Positions 7,397 to 15,210 of a DNA stretch of 64,000 bases are shown here, piece after piece; within the stretch, counting starts at the first letter, position 1, and each line of letters opens with the position of its first letter. The DNA is from an uncultured bacterium (GTDB taxonomy: Bacteria > Planctomycetota > UBA1135 > GCA-002686595). Under the pieces are notes generated by a model. The model did not search any database and was not told the DNA's origin. It saw nothing but the letters and a program-made list of their open reading frames with translations. The stretch lies in the NCBI GenBank assembly GCA_938075305.1, contig CALJGV010000010.1, positions 451,308 to 515,307 of the forward strand. The letters are read 5' to 3'. The translations under genes were made by a program, and so were the position numbers.

Positions 7397-8941
7397 TCAG
7401 AAGAGCGTGTAGATGAACGGGGCCACCAGGGGCGAGGAGGCGGCCACCACGAGGAGGCTGCCCACGCTGAGCAGGACGCTCAGGAGCGGCATCAGGTACC
7501 AGTGGCCGCGCAGGGTGAACGAGCGCAGCAGCTCGGCGATGGTGCCGACCCGGTCCCCGAGCTTGTAGAGCACGAAGGTCAGGATGGTGAGCAGGAGGCC
7601 GAGCACGGTGAGCTGGGAGGCCTGGGGCGGCAGGGCGGCCACGAGTGTGGTCACGCCGAGGGCCGTGGCGAAGACCACCGCCAGCAGGGCTGCCACGCTC
7701 CCGAAGCCGGTGATGGCGCTCTCCTGCGGGTAGGTCCTCGTGTAGAGGAGCCCCAGGGCCGCGGTCAGGCCCAGGTACCACAGGAGCCACCCCGGGACGG
7801 AATCCCCCGACGTCTCTCGCCCGACGGGCAGCGCGGGCGTCGCGTCGGCGGCCACCGGAGGGATCGCGTCTGCTCCGCCGAGGGCGCCGTACAGGGCGGT
7901 CGCGAGGGCGACGTTGCCGTCCGGGTTGAGGTGGAAGTCCCGCCGATAGTAGGGCTCCGCCTCGGCCGCGTAGGAGCGGATCGAGGTGGTCGGGTCGATC
8001 ACCATGGCGCCGGCCTCGCGGGCCGCCTCGATGAAGATCCGCTGGGGGCGGGAGGGGTCGATCCGGCGACCGGCCTCGGTCGAGGTCGAGGTCGAGAGCG
8101 AGGCGACATGGGCCTTGGACGGGATCGGGCAGACGGCGAAGCGGCATCCGAGCCGCTCGCATTCGGCGCCCATGCGGCCGATGAGCGCGCGCGTGATCTG
8201 CTCGGCTGCGAGGGTCTCCGCGGGTGGTGCGACCAGGCGCGAGGACAGCTCCACCGGGAGGGTGATGTCGCCCACGGTCACCGTGGGCATCCGCGGGGAC
8301 CCCACGAGGCGATGCCAGGCCTCACCCATGGCGAAGGCGCGATACCAGGGGCGCGGAGCAGGGGCCTGGAGCTTGCGCTCCACCAGGGTGCCGCCGGCGT
8401 CGTAGAGGGGCTTGTCCTGGCCGAGGTACCCGGCGCTCCCGTTCCACCAGATGTCGTTCTCGTACGCGAAGTAGACCACCAGGTCCGGCGCCGTGGCCGC
8501 GCCGTTGAGCTCCAGCCAGCGCAGGGACTGATCGCTGGAGTAGCCCTGGGTGCCGGCGTTCATGACCTCCACCCCGCGGCCCTCGGCGCCCCAGGCGCGC
8601 TCGAGCTGGTCCACGAACAGGTCCTCGCGATCCACGGTGTAGCCGACCACGAAGGAGTCCCCGAGGAAGACGGCGCGGAACGTGTCGTCCCCGGCAGGGT
8701 TCAGCGTCGCCGCGTCGTAGTCGTCCCGCAGGCCCGCGGCGTCCGTGGTGAGCGTGACGTCGTATTCGCCGGTCGAACGCTCGATGGTCTTGCCAGGGGT
8801 CTTGCGCCAGCCCAGGTCGGGGTCGAACTCCGTGTTGACCTCCGTCGGCGTGAAGCCGAGGGCGCGGAGCCCCACCTCGACGACGCCGAGCGCGATGGCG
8901 GCGCTGACGAGGAGCGCGAGGAGGACGTTGAGGGCCTTCAT
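7397..8941 (-). CDS. SGNH hydrolase fused to membrane segments and a DUF5989-like tail
   Basis: The 514-residue protein starts with a signal anchor and an SGNH domain to about residue 365. Its landmarks are GDSFVVGY (Ser96), NAGTQGYS (Asn128 and Gly130), YENDIWW (Asn162) and RRDFHLNPDG (Asp335 and His337). After a Pro/Ala linker come membrane segments near 384-402, 409-436 and 444-461. The last 50 residues have a basic patch, HWYLMPLLSVLLSVGSLLV and the terminus PLVAPFIYTLF, which matches the typical end of stand-alone DUF5989 proteins. DUF5989 genes commonly neighbour carbamoyltransferase and SxtJ-like genes, and here the domain is covalently joined to the acyl hydrolase. I infer an envelope enzyme anchored to the same membrane complex as the carbamoyltransferase. 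Fusion assignment rests on C-terminal similarity only. Confidence 0.8.
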   Translation of the reverse strand: MKALNVLLALLVSAAIALGVVEVGLRALGFTPTEVNTEFDPDLGWRKTPGKTIERSTGEYDVTLTTDAAGLRDDYDAATLNPAGDDTFRAVFLGDSFVVGYTVDREDLFVDQLERAWGAEGRGVEVMNAGTQGYSSDQSLRWLELNGAATAPDLVVYFAYENDIWWNGSAGYLGQDKPLYDAGGTLVERKLQAPAPRPWYRAFAMGEAWHRLVGSPRMPTVTVGDITLPVELSSRLVAPPAETLAAEQITRALIGRMGAECERLGCRFAVCPIPSKAHVASLSTSTSTEAGRRIDPSRPQRIFIEAAREAGAMVIDPTTSIRSYAAEAEPYYRRDFHLNPDGNVALATALYGALGGADAIPPVAADATPALPVGRETSGDSVPGWLLWYLGLTAALGLLYTRTYPQESAITGFGSVAALLAVVFATALGVTTLVAALPPQASQLTVLGLLLTILTFVLYKLGDRVGTIAELLRSFTLRGHWYLMPLLSVLLSVGSLLVVAASSPLVAPFIYTLF

Positions 8942-8951
8942 GTCCGGAGGT

Positions 8952-10742
8952 TCAGGACACCATCTGGGTCACGGAGTCCCCGTCGTGGCGCAGGTGGAAG
9001 ACCGTCTCCGCGATCTTCTTCTTGGCGCTGGCCTCGACGATGAAGTTGTTCATGAACAGGTAGTCCATGCCCGAGAGGGAGAACGTGTTGAAGGCGTGGG
9101 CGGGCGACTCGACGATCGGCTCTCCCTTGAGGTTGAACGAGGTGTTCATGATCACGGGCACGTCGGTCAGCTCGCCGAAGCGCTCGATGATCCGGTGGTA
9201 GGCCGGGTTGGTCTGGCGGTAGACCGTCTGGAGCCGACCGGACCCGTCCTCGTGGGTGATGGCGGGGAGGACCTCGCGCTTCTCCTCGCGCACGGGCGCC
9301 ACGTAGAGCATGAAGCGCGCGGGCCAGTGCCGCTCGGGCTCGGGGATCTCGAAGAACTCGTCGGCGCGCTCCTCGATGACCGAGGGCGCGAACGGCCGGA
9401 AGGCCTCGCGGAACTTGATCTTGGAGTTGAGCTTCTCCTTCATCTCCATGCGCCGGGGGTCAGCGATGATGGAGCGGCTCCCGAGCGCGCGCGGACCCCA
9501 CTCACAGCGACCCCGCATCCAGCCGCACACGTGGCCGGCCTCGAGGGTGCGCGCGACGAAGTCGAAGAACTCCTCGTCGTCCGCGATCTTGCGATAGGGG
9601 ATGTCGTTGGCCTCGAGGAAGGACTGGATGGACTCGTCCCCGTGCTCGCTGCCCAGGTAAGCGTGCTCCAGGGCCGGCCCGCGCGGCTGGTCCAGGAGGT
9701 GGTTGTAGGCCCAGTACGCCGCGCCGGCGGAGCACCCGTCGTCGCCGGGGGCGGGGTGGATGTAGACGTCCTCGAAGGGACCCTGGCGCATGAGCTTGTA
9801 GTTGGCCACCGAGTTGAGGGCCACGCCCCCCGCGAGGCACAGCTTCTTGAGCCCCGTGATCTCGTGCAGGTGGGTGATCATCTTCAGCAGGATCTCCTCG
9901 GTGACCCGCTGGATGCTCGCCGCCATGTCGCAGTAGTACGGGTCGAGCGAGGTGTCCTGGTGTTTGGGGTCGCGTCGCGGCCGACCGAAGTGCTCCTCGA
10001 AGAGCGGGCTGAGGGTGTCGTTGGTCGAGTGGTGGTACTTGAAGTACCGCATGTCGTGCCAGAGGGACCCATCCTCTGCCACGTCGAGGAGCTTGTAGAT
10101 CTCGTCGCAGTACTTCGGCTCCCCGTAGGGATGCATCCCCATGAGCTTGTACTCGCCCTCGTTGATCTCGAAGCCGCAGTAGGCGGTGAAGGCGGAGTAC
10201 AGCAGCCCCAGGGAGTGGGGGAACCGCATCTCCTTGATGACCTCGATCTTGTTCCCGCGGCCCACCGCCATGGTGGAGGTCGTCCACTCGCCCGCGCCGT
10301 CCACCGTGAGGATTGCCGCCTCCTCGAAGGGGGACGTGTAGAAGCTCGACGCGGCGTGGGAGACGTGGTGGTCCGCGAACAGGAACTTCGAGCGCGGCAC
10401 CGAGAGGCGCTTGCTCATCATGGACTTGATCCAGAGCTTGTCCGAGATCCAGCGCTGCATCGACTCCCGGAAGACCGCGGCGCTCCTCGGGAAGGTCGCC
10501 ATGGCGGTGAGCAGCATGCGCTCGAACTTCACGAAGGGCTTCTCGTAGAAGACCACGTAGTCCACGTCGTGGATCGAGATGCCGCCGCGCTCGAGGCAGA
10601 ACTCGATGGCGAGCTCGGGGAAGCCGGAGTCGTGCTTCTTGCGGCTGAAGCGCTCCTCGGCCGACGCGGCGACGAGCACGCCGTTCTTCACGAGGGCGGC
10701 CGCCGAGTCGTGGTAGTAGAAGGAGAGGCCGAGGACGTTCAT
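8952..10742 (-). CDS. NodU/TobZ-family carbamoyltransferase
   Basis: The 596-residue protein has both domains of O-carbamoyltransferases. The N-terminal Kae1-like part opens MNVLGLSFYYHDSAAAL (His11-Asp12) and carries DHHVSHAASSF near residue 121 and TVDGAGEW. It continues with LAGGVALNSVANYKLM. The C-terminal part has CEWGPRALGSRSIIADPR near 414, followed by KFREAFRPFAPSV. The family makes carbamoyl-adenylate from carbamoyl phosphate and ATP and transfers the carbamoyl group to a sugar hydroxyl. Length and motifs are complete. The gene stops 10 bases before the SGNH fusion and follows the small SxtJ-like gene by 23 bases. A carbamoylated surface sugar is the likely product. Confidence 0.92.
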   Translation of the reverse strand: MNVLGLSFYYHDSAAALVKNGVLVAASAEERFSRKKHDSGFPELAIEFCLERGGISIHDVDYVVFYEKPFVKFERMLLTAMATFPRSAAVFRESMQRWISDKLWIKSMMSKRLSVPRSKFLFADHHVSHAASSFYTSPFEEAAILTVDGAGEWTTSTMAVGRGNKIEVIKEMRFPHSLGLLYSAFTAYCGFEINEGEYKLMGMHPYGEPKYCDEIYKLLDVAEDGSLWHDMRYFKYHHSTNDTLSPLFEEHFGRPRRDPKHQDTSLDPYYCDMAASIQRVTEEILLKMITHLHEITGLKKLCLAGGVALNSVANYKLMRQGPFEDVYIHPAPGDDGCSAGAAYWAYNHLLDQPRGPALEHAYLGSEHGDESIQSFLEANDIPYRKIADDEEFFDFVARTLEAGHVCGWMRGRCEWGPRALGSRSIIADPRRMEMKEKLNSKIKFREAFRPFAPSVIEERADEFFEIPEPERHWPARFMLYVAPVREEKREVLPAITHEDGSGRLQTVYRQTNPAYHRIIERFGELTDVPVIMNTSFNLKGEPIVESPAHAFNTFSLSGMDYLFMNNFIVEASAKKKIAETVFHLRHDGDSVTQMVS

Positions 10743-10765
10743 TGGGGGAGGTCGCCGTGCGGCGT

Positions 10766-10975
10766 TCAGTCCTGTCGTCGCGCGGCGGCGACGTCCTCGT
10801 TGGTGCTCTCCCAACGCGTCCAGTTCCCGGCGCGGCGGCGCTTTAGGTGGAGCGGATCGCACACGCGCTGATACACCACGGCGAAGGGGCCGAGCACGCC
10901 GAAGTAGAGGACCGTCAGCAGCACCCTCGAGAGCATGCTGCCGAAGCGTTCCGTGAACTGGGCGAGGGCTTGCAT
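10766..10975 (-). CDS. SxtJ-like small membrane protein
   Basis: The chosen start (ATG 10975) gives 69 residues: an amphipathic N-terminus, one membrane segment (VLLTVLYFGVLGPFAVVY), a DPLHLKRR motif, a WTRWE motif and an acidic/basic tail ending AAARRQD. The order of hydrophobic helix, D-P-L and aromatic tail matches the C-terminal half of SxtJ-type membrane proteins encoded beside carbamoyltransferases, so this looks like a short version of that family. An upstream ATG at 11038 would add a Pro/Arg-rich stretch with no membrane character. It is the first gene of the operon. SxtJ function is unproven; a role in recruiting the carbamoyltransferase to the membrane is my inference. Confidence 0.6.
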   Translation of the reverse strand: MQALAQFTERFGSMLSRVLLTVLYFGVLGPFAVVYQRVCDPLHLKRRRAGNWTRWESTNEDVAAARRQD

Positions 10976-11110
10976 GGGCCGCGGTCGGGAGGCGGGTCGC
11001 GCCTGGGGGTCAGGGGGGAGGGAAAGCGGATGTCGCACTCGCGGGTGCGCCCGTCCTGCTACCCCCTCTATCGACGCAGCTTATCCATGCAGCTGTTACC
11101 AAGCCCGGAT

Positions 11111-12577
11111 TTATCGGACGAGAACACCCTTCAGGAGCTCATCGCGCTGGTACGTGGAGTCTCCATTCAGATCGCGGTAGGCGTCCACCTCGATCTCGGT
11201 CCCGGGCTCGAGCCGGTCGAGCACGAGCTGGAGGGTCGCCTTGTCGCTGAGCCGGATGGCCCCGGAGCGTGGCTGGGTCCTGGCGCGTACGGCCGGAATG
11301 ACGTCCCCGGGCCTGAGGCCCAGCTCGGCGGCCGAGCTGCCTTCGCGCACCCTTTGAACCATGAGGAAGCGGCTGCGGCCGAGCTTTCGCTCCGCGACGG
11401 TCACCCCGATCTCGGAGAAGAAGCGCCCGTTCATGTCGTCCCAGGACTGGAGCGTCACCGAGTCGGGCGCGGCGGAGTCCGGGCGGACGATCTCCACCGA
11501 GAACTCCGCCCCCGAGTCGATCTGGAGGGACTGGAGGAGGTAGTCCTCGGCGTTCTGAACAGGGATCCCGTTGAGGGAGAGCACCCGGTCGGCCTGGCAG
11601 ATGCCGGCGGCGGCTGCGGGCCCCTGGTCCCAGACCTGGGTGACGACCAGCTCGCCGGCCTGCTCCTCCACGTCGAAGCCGAGCCACGCCCGCCGGGCGT
11701 CGGGGAACAGGCTGTCGGTCAGGACCTGACGCACCCGGTCCACGGGGATCGCGAAGCCGATGTTCTCGGCGTCGGTGTTCATCACCGTGTTGATGCCGAT
11801 CAGCTCGCCGTGGATGTTCAGGAGCGGGCCGCCGGAGTTGCCTCGGTTGATGGAGGCGTCGGTCTGGATGAGCCCGCGGAAGTGGAGCTGGCGCCCGGGG
11901 ACGGGCACCTCCCGATAGAGGCCCGAGATGATCCCGGTGGAGACCGTGTAGGTCTGGCCGTGGGGGTTGCCGATGGCCACGACCCGCTCCCCAGGCATCA
12001 GGTCGGAGCTCGTGCCCATTCGGACAGTCGGGAACGTGCGCTCGCCCGCGGGCCGGAGGTCCGCCACCCCGTCGCCGTCCCAGTCGGCGAGCTCGGTCGC
12101 GGGGCCCGCCGATCCGGGATCGAGGGGCTGGATCTTCAGGAGCGCGAGGTCCTCCTCCCGGACGGCGGACATCATTCGCGCGGGGTACTCGTTGGGGTCA
12201 CCGTCGAAGGAGACCGTGATCTGCTGGGCGCCCTCTACCACGTGGTAGTTGGTGACGATGAACCCGGAGGGGTGGATCACGACCCCGGAGCCGGAGCCAG
12301 ACATCACCTGGCGCTGGAAGCCGAAGATGGTCCGGACGTTCTGGACCATCTCGGTCTCCACGTAGACCACGGACGGCTTCACGGCCTGGGCGACACGGGC
12401 CTCCGGCGTCTCACGCTCGATGGACCGCAGGGACTCGTAGAGCTCGAGCCGCGCCTGCTCGTCGCCGCCCAGCTCCTGGCTCGCCCCGAGCTGGGCCTGG
12501 GCTGGCCCCATGCTGGCTCCGGCGGTGGAGATGGCGATGAGGAGAAGGCCGAGGGGCGAGCGGTCGAGGTGGATCAT
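11111..12577 (-). CDS. HtrA/DegP-type serine protease with two PDZ-like regions and EF-hand-like loops
   Basis: The 488-residue protein has a signal peptide ending near AQAQ. A trypsin-like domain follows with the complete triad: His112 in TNYHVVEG, Asp143 in REEDLALLK and Ser248 in INRGNSGGPL. Two PDZ-like regions follow, the second around GSSAAELGLRPGDVI. This is an envelope quality-control protease or chaperone. Unusually, the loop DWDGDGVADLRP (166-177) after the Asp has the D-x-D-x-D spacing of calcium loops. The C-terminus also carries DLNGDSTYQRDE, a canonical 12-residue EF-hand-like loop ending in Glu. Activity may therefore respond to calcium. The ATG at 12577 is preceded 2 bases upstream by CTGAACAG, seen also in two other leaders. 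Confidence 0.9.
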   Translation of the reverse strand: MIHLDRSPLGLLLIAISTAGASMGPAQAQLGASQELGGDEQARLELYESLRSIERETPEARVAQAVKPSVVYVETEMVQNVRTIFGFQRQVMSGSGSGVVIHPSGFIVTNYHVVEGAQQITVSFDGDPNEYPARMMSAVREEDLALLKIQPLDPGSAGPATELADWDGDGVADLRPAGERTFPTVRMGTSSDLMPGERVVAIGNPHGQTYTVSTGIISGLYREVPVPGRQLHFRGLIQTDASINRGNSGGPLLNIHGELIGINTVMNTDAENIGFAIPVDRVRQVLTDSLFPDARRAWLGFDVEEQAGELVVTQVWDQGPAAAAGICQADRVLSLNGIPVQNAEDYLLQSLQIDSGAEFSVEIVRPDSAAPDSVTLQSWDDMNGRFFSEIGVTVAERKLGRSRFLMVQRVREGSSAAELGLRPGDVIPAVRARTQPRSGAIRLSDKATLQLVLDRLEPGTEIEVDAYRDLNGDSTYQRDELLKGVLVR

Positions 12578-12798
12578 GGCTGTTCAGTGGGCCGTGGCGC
12601 CGCGGAGTCCGAGCTCAGGTACGGGCCGTGAGCCTGCGGAGTGGAGGGGGACTACGGCAAGGGGGCTCCCTTCGTGAGCAGAAAGGGCGTCCAGGACCCG
12701 GTCCATGCCCGGAGGCCGGGAAGAGCTCCGTCGCGACGTCCCCCTTACGGGACAGGGGCCCCGTCGGGCCGCTGGCGCCGGGGCCGAGGCCGGAGACG

Positions 12799-12839
12799 AA
12801 AAAAGCCCTCGCAGGGCGCTGGGCCGCCGGCGAGGGCTT
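12799..12839 (-). terminator. Rho-independent terminator of tRNA-Val
   Basis: Read on the minus strand, AAGCCCTCGC (12839-12830) pairs perfectly with GCGAGGGCTT (12812-12803), giving 10 base pairs around a 17-base loop. The right arm runs into six T residues (12804-12799). It lies just downstream of the tRNA 3' end. Confidence 0.82.
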
Positions 12840-12842
12840 GGG

Positions 12843-12919
12843 TGGTGGACCTAAGTGGATTCGAACCACTGACCTCTACGATGTCAACGTAGCGCTCTAA
12901 CCAGCTGAGCTATAGGTCC
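12843..12919 (-). tRNA. tRNA-Val (anticodon GAC)
   Basis: The minus strand folds into a complete cloverleaf. The acceptor stem GGACCTA/TAGGTCC is closed by discriminator A and an encoded CCA (12845-12843). The D-arm has AGCTCAGCTGGTTAGAGC. The anticodon stem CTACG/CGTAG holds loop TTGACAT (anticodon GAC, codon GUC). The T-arm loop is TTCGAAT. A promoter lies just upstream and a terminator just downstream, so it is a single-gene transcript. Confidence 0.97.
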
Positions 12920-12932
12920 TCGACGGCGCGAG

Positions 12933-12961
12933 AATCTATCCGCGAAGGGCTGGGGCCTCAA
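12933..12961 (-). promoter_or_regulatory. Sigma-70 promoter of tRNA-Val
   Basis: On the minus strand TTGAGG (12961-12956) is followed after exactly 17 bases by TAGATT (12938-12933). The hexamer ends 13 bases before the mature tRNA 5' end, a normal distance for a short 5' leader. This is one of the two clearest vegetative promoters in the window. Confidence 0.75.
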
Positions 12962-13170
12962 CGGTTTTTCCCCGGGTATCCGGTCCCGGACGGTTCCCCG
13001 GTGGTTCCCGCCGACCCGGCGCGGACCTAGACTCTTCGCCCGGACCCGGCGCTGGCCGCCGGACCGTCCCACCTTCCAGCCCTCCACACCGCCGTGGAGC
13101 GCACCCCCATCCCCGCGCCTGGGCCACCTCGGCTCTCGGCGCAGCCCCCCCTGAACAGTCGAGTGCACCC

Positions 13171-14289
13171 GTGAAGATTGGCGTCGTCAAGGAGATCAAG
13201 AATCACGAGTACCGGGTGGCCCTGCGTCCCTCAGGGGCCGAGCAGCTCATCGCCGATGGCCATGAGGTCATGGTGGAGGCCGGCGCTGGCAAGGGAACGA
13301 GCCTGGACGACGACAGCTACCAGTCGGTCGGGTGCACCATCGGCGGCTCGGCGGCCGAGGTCTGGGCCAGCTGCGACATGATCATGAAGGTGAAGGAGCC
13401 CCTCGCCTCGGAGTGGCCCCATATGCGCCCCGGGCAGACGGTCTTCACCTACTTCCACCTGGCGGCGGACCGAGAGCTCACCGAGGGGGTGCTCGCCACA
13501 GGCGCCCACTGCTTCGCCTACGAGACCCTGGAGGTCGGCGGCAAGCTCCCGCTGCTGGAGCCCATGAGCGAGGTCGCCGGTCGGCTCTCGATCCAGGCGG
13601 GCGCCAAGTACCTGGAGAAGCCCGCCGGTGGGGTGGGGCAGCTCCTCGGGGGTGTCCCTGGCGTGGCACCCGCGGAGGTCGTCGTCATCGGCGGCGGCGT
13701 GGTGGGCACCAACGCCGCGCGCATGGCCGCAGGCCTCGGCGCCAATGTGACCGTGCTGGACGTCAACCACGAGCGCATGCGCTACCTGGATGAGATCCTC
13801 CCGGCCAACTGCACCACCCTCTTCTCCAACCCCATGAGCGTCCGCGAGAAGCTCGAGGCGGCCGACCTCGTGGTGGGGGCCGTGCTGGTCCCCGGTGCCG
13901 CGGCGCCGAAGCTCATCAAGCGTGAGCACCTCGCGTTCATGAAGGAGGGCAGCGTCATCGCCGATGTCGCCGTGGACCAGGGCGGGTGCTGCGAGACGAC
14001 GCGGCCGACCACCCACGAGGAGCCGACCTTCGTGGTGGACGGCGTGGTCCATTACTGCGTGGCCAACATGCCTGGCGCGGTGCCCCGCACCAGCACCTTC
14101 GCCCTGACGAATTCCACCCTGGCCTGGGCCCGGCGCCTGGCGCGCCTCGGCCCCAAGCAGGCCATCCTCGACGACCGGGGCCTGGCCACGGCGGCCAACG
14201 CCATCGGCGGGAAGCTGACCTGTGAGCCCGTGGCCCAGGCCTTCGGCATGGAGTTCGTGACCCCGGCCGTCGCCGCCGGCGCGATCTGA
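13171..14289 (+). CDS. ald: Alanine dehydrogenase
   Basis: The 372-residue protein matches alanine dehydrogenase along its whole length. It opens [18 protein letters not shown], has the substrate-binding KVKEPL segment and the FTYFHLAA segment. The nucleotide-binding fold is centred on [22 protein letters not shown], followed by VLDVN. The signature near [22 protein letters not shown] and the [16 protein letters not shown] segment are also present. It interconverts L-alanine with pyruvate and ammonium using NAD. The start is GTG at 13171; no Shine-Dalgarno is present. The leader carries CTGAACAGTC at 13151-13160, shared exactly with the OmpA gene leader. A TAGACT at 13028-13033 is a possible -10. 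uppP follows after 13 bases. Confidence 0.95.
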   Translation: MKIGVVKEIKNHEYRVALRPSGAEQLIADGHEVMVEAGAGKGTSLDDDSYQSVGCTIGGSAAEVWASCDMIMKVKEPLASEWPHMRPGQTVFTYFHLAADRELTEGVLATGAHCFAYETLEVGGKLPLLEPMSEVAGRLSIQAGAKYLEKPAGGVGQLLGGVPGVAPAEVVVIGGGVVGTNAARMAAGLGANVTVLDVNHERMRYLDEILPANCTTLFSNPMSVREKLEAADLVVGAVLVPGAAAPKLIKREHLAFMKEGSVIADVAVDQGGCCETTRPTTHEEPTFVVDGVVHYCVANMPGAVPRTSTFALTNSTLAWARRLARLGPKQAILDDRGLATAANAIGGKLTCEPVAQAFGMEFVTPAVAAGAI

Positions 14290-14302
14290 CCGGGTTCACG
14301 CC

Positions 14303-15193
14303 GTGCTCCCCTCGTTCGACGCGGCCCTGGCCGGGGCTGTGGCCGCCGGCCACCAGGCCGGGCAGGTGACCCAGGAAGCCTCGGGGCTGGCCGAGGCGGA
14401 CGTGTGGAATGTCTTCTTCCTCGCCATCATCCAGGGGCTCACCGAGTTCCTGCCGGTGAGCAGTTCGGGCCACCTCGCCCTCGGCAAGGCCGTCATGGGG
14501 CTCGAGGCGGGCGGGATGGCGCTCGACGTGGCGCTGCACGTGGGCACCCTCGCGGCCATCGTGTGGGCCTTCCGAAAGGACGTCCTCGCCCTGCTGCGCG
14601 ACCCCTTCGAGGGGCGCTATCTGAGCTGGCTCTGGCTCGTGGTGGCCACGCTCCCGGTGGCCGTCATCGGGATCGTCTTCAAGGACTCCATCACGGCAGC
14701 CGCCGGGACGGCCGTCGCGGCCGGCTGCGGGCTGCTCGTCACCTCCGTGGCGCTCCTGGTGGGGGAGTTCAACCGGCGGCGCTTCAACGCGCCGGCCTCG
14801 CCCGCGGACGGGCCGCCGGTCTTCCGCATGCGAGACGCGGTGGTGATGGGCTTCGCCCAGGCCGCCGCCATCTGGCCGGGCGTCTCGCGATCGGGGTCCA
14901 CCATCTCGGCGGGCCTGGTCCGCGGCCTCTCGGCGGAGGACGCCGCGCGGCTCTCTTTCCTCATGAGCATCCCGGCCATCTCGGGCGCGGCCATCGTGGA
15001 GCTGCCTGGCGCCCTCGAGGAGGGCTTCGGAAACCTCAACGGCGTCGTGGTGTTCGGGGCGACGGTCCTGGCGGGGCTGGTGGGGTGGAGCGCCCTTCGG
15101 ATGCTGCTGCTCGTGCTTCGCAAGGGCTCGTTCCCGTACTTCGCCGGATACTGCGCCCTCCTCGGGACCGCCGCGCTGATCCTCGCTCGGTGA
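14303..15193 (+). CDS. uppP: Undecaprenyl-diphosphatase (UppP/BacA)
   Basis: The protein shows both UppP active-site signatures, TEFLPVSSSGHLALG near residue 47 and IWPGVSRSGSTISAGL in the second half. It has the expected series of membrane helices. UppP dephosphorylates undecaprenyl pyrophosphate so that the lipid carrier can be reused for peptidoglycan and surface glycans. GTG at 14303 gives 296 residues, with a 33-residue leader that is not conserved in the family. An in-frame GTG at 14402 gives 263 residues, closer to the usual length, and could be the true start. The gene follows ald closely and may be co-transcribed with it. Confidence 0.93.
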   Translation: MLPSFDAALAGAVAAGHQAGQVTQEASGLAEADVWNVFFLAIIQGLTEFLPVSSSGHLALGKAVMGLEAGGMALDVALHVGTLAAIVWAFRKDVLALLRDPFEGRYLSWLWLVVATLPVAVIGIVFKDSITAAAGTAVAAGCGLLVTSVALLVGEFNRRRFNAPASPADGPPVFRMRDAVVMGFAQAAAIWPGVSRSGSTISAGLVRGLSAEDAARLSFLMSIPAISGAAIVELPGALEEGFGNLNGVVVFGATVLAGLVGWSALRMLLLVLRKGSFPYFAGYCALLGTAALILAR

Positions 15194-15198
15194 GGGGG

Positions 15199-15204
15199 TA
15201 GGCT
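15199..15204 (+). promoter_or_regulatory. Candidate -10 hexamer for a leaderless amidase mRNA
   Basis: TAGGCT ends exactly 6 bases before ATG 15211, which would place +1 on the A of the start codon. A CTGATC at 15176-15181 (17-base spacer) is a weak -35 with three matches. Confidence 0.42.
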
Positions 15205-15210
15205 GGCACC

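Noticed and set aside
12628..12900. Plus-strand frame ending in WIRTTDLYDV-type sequence
   Set aside because: This is the antisense of tRNA-Val; such peptides are a well-known artefact of reading across tRNA genes.
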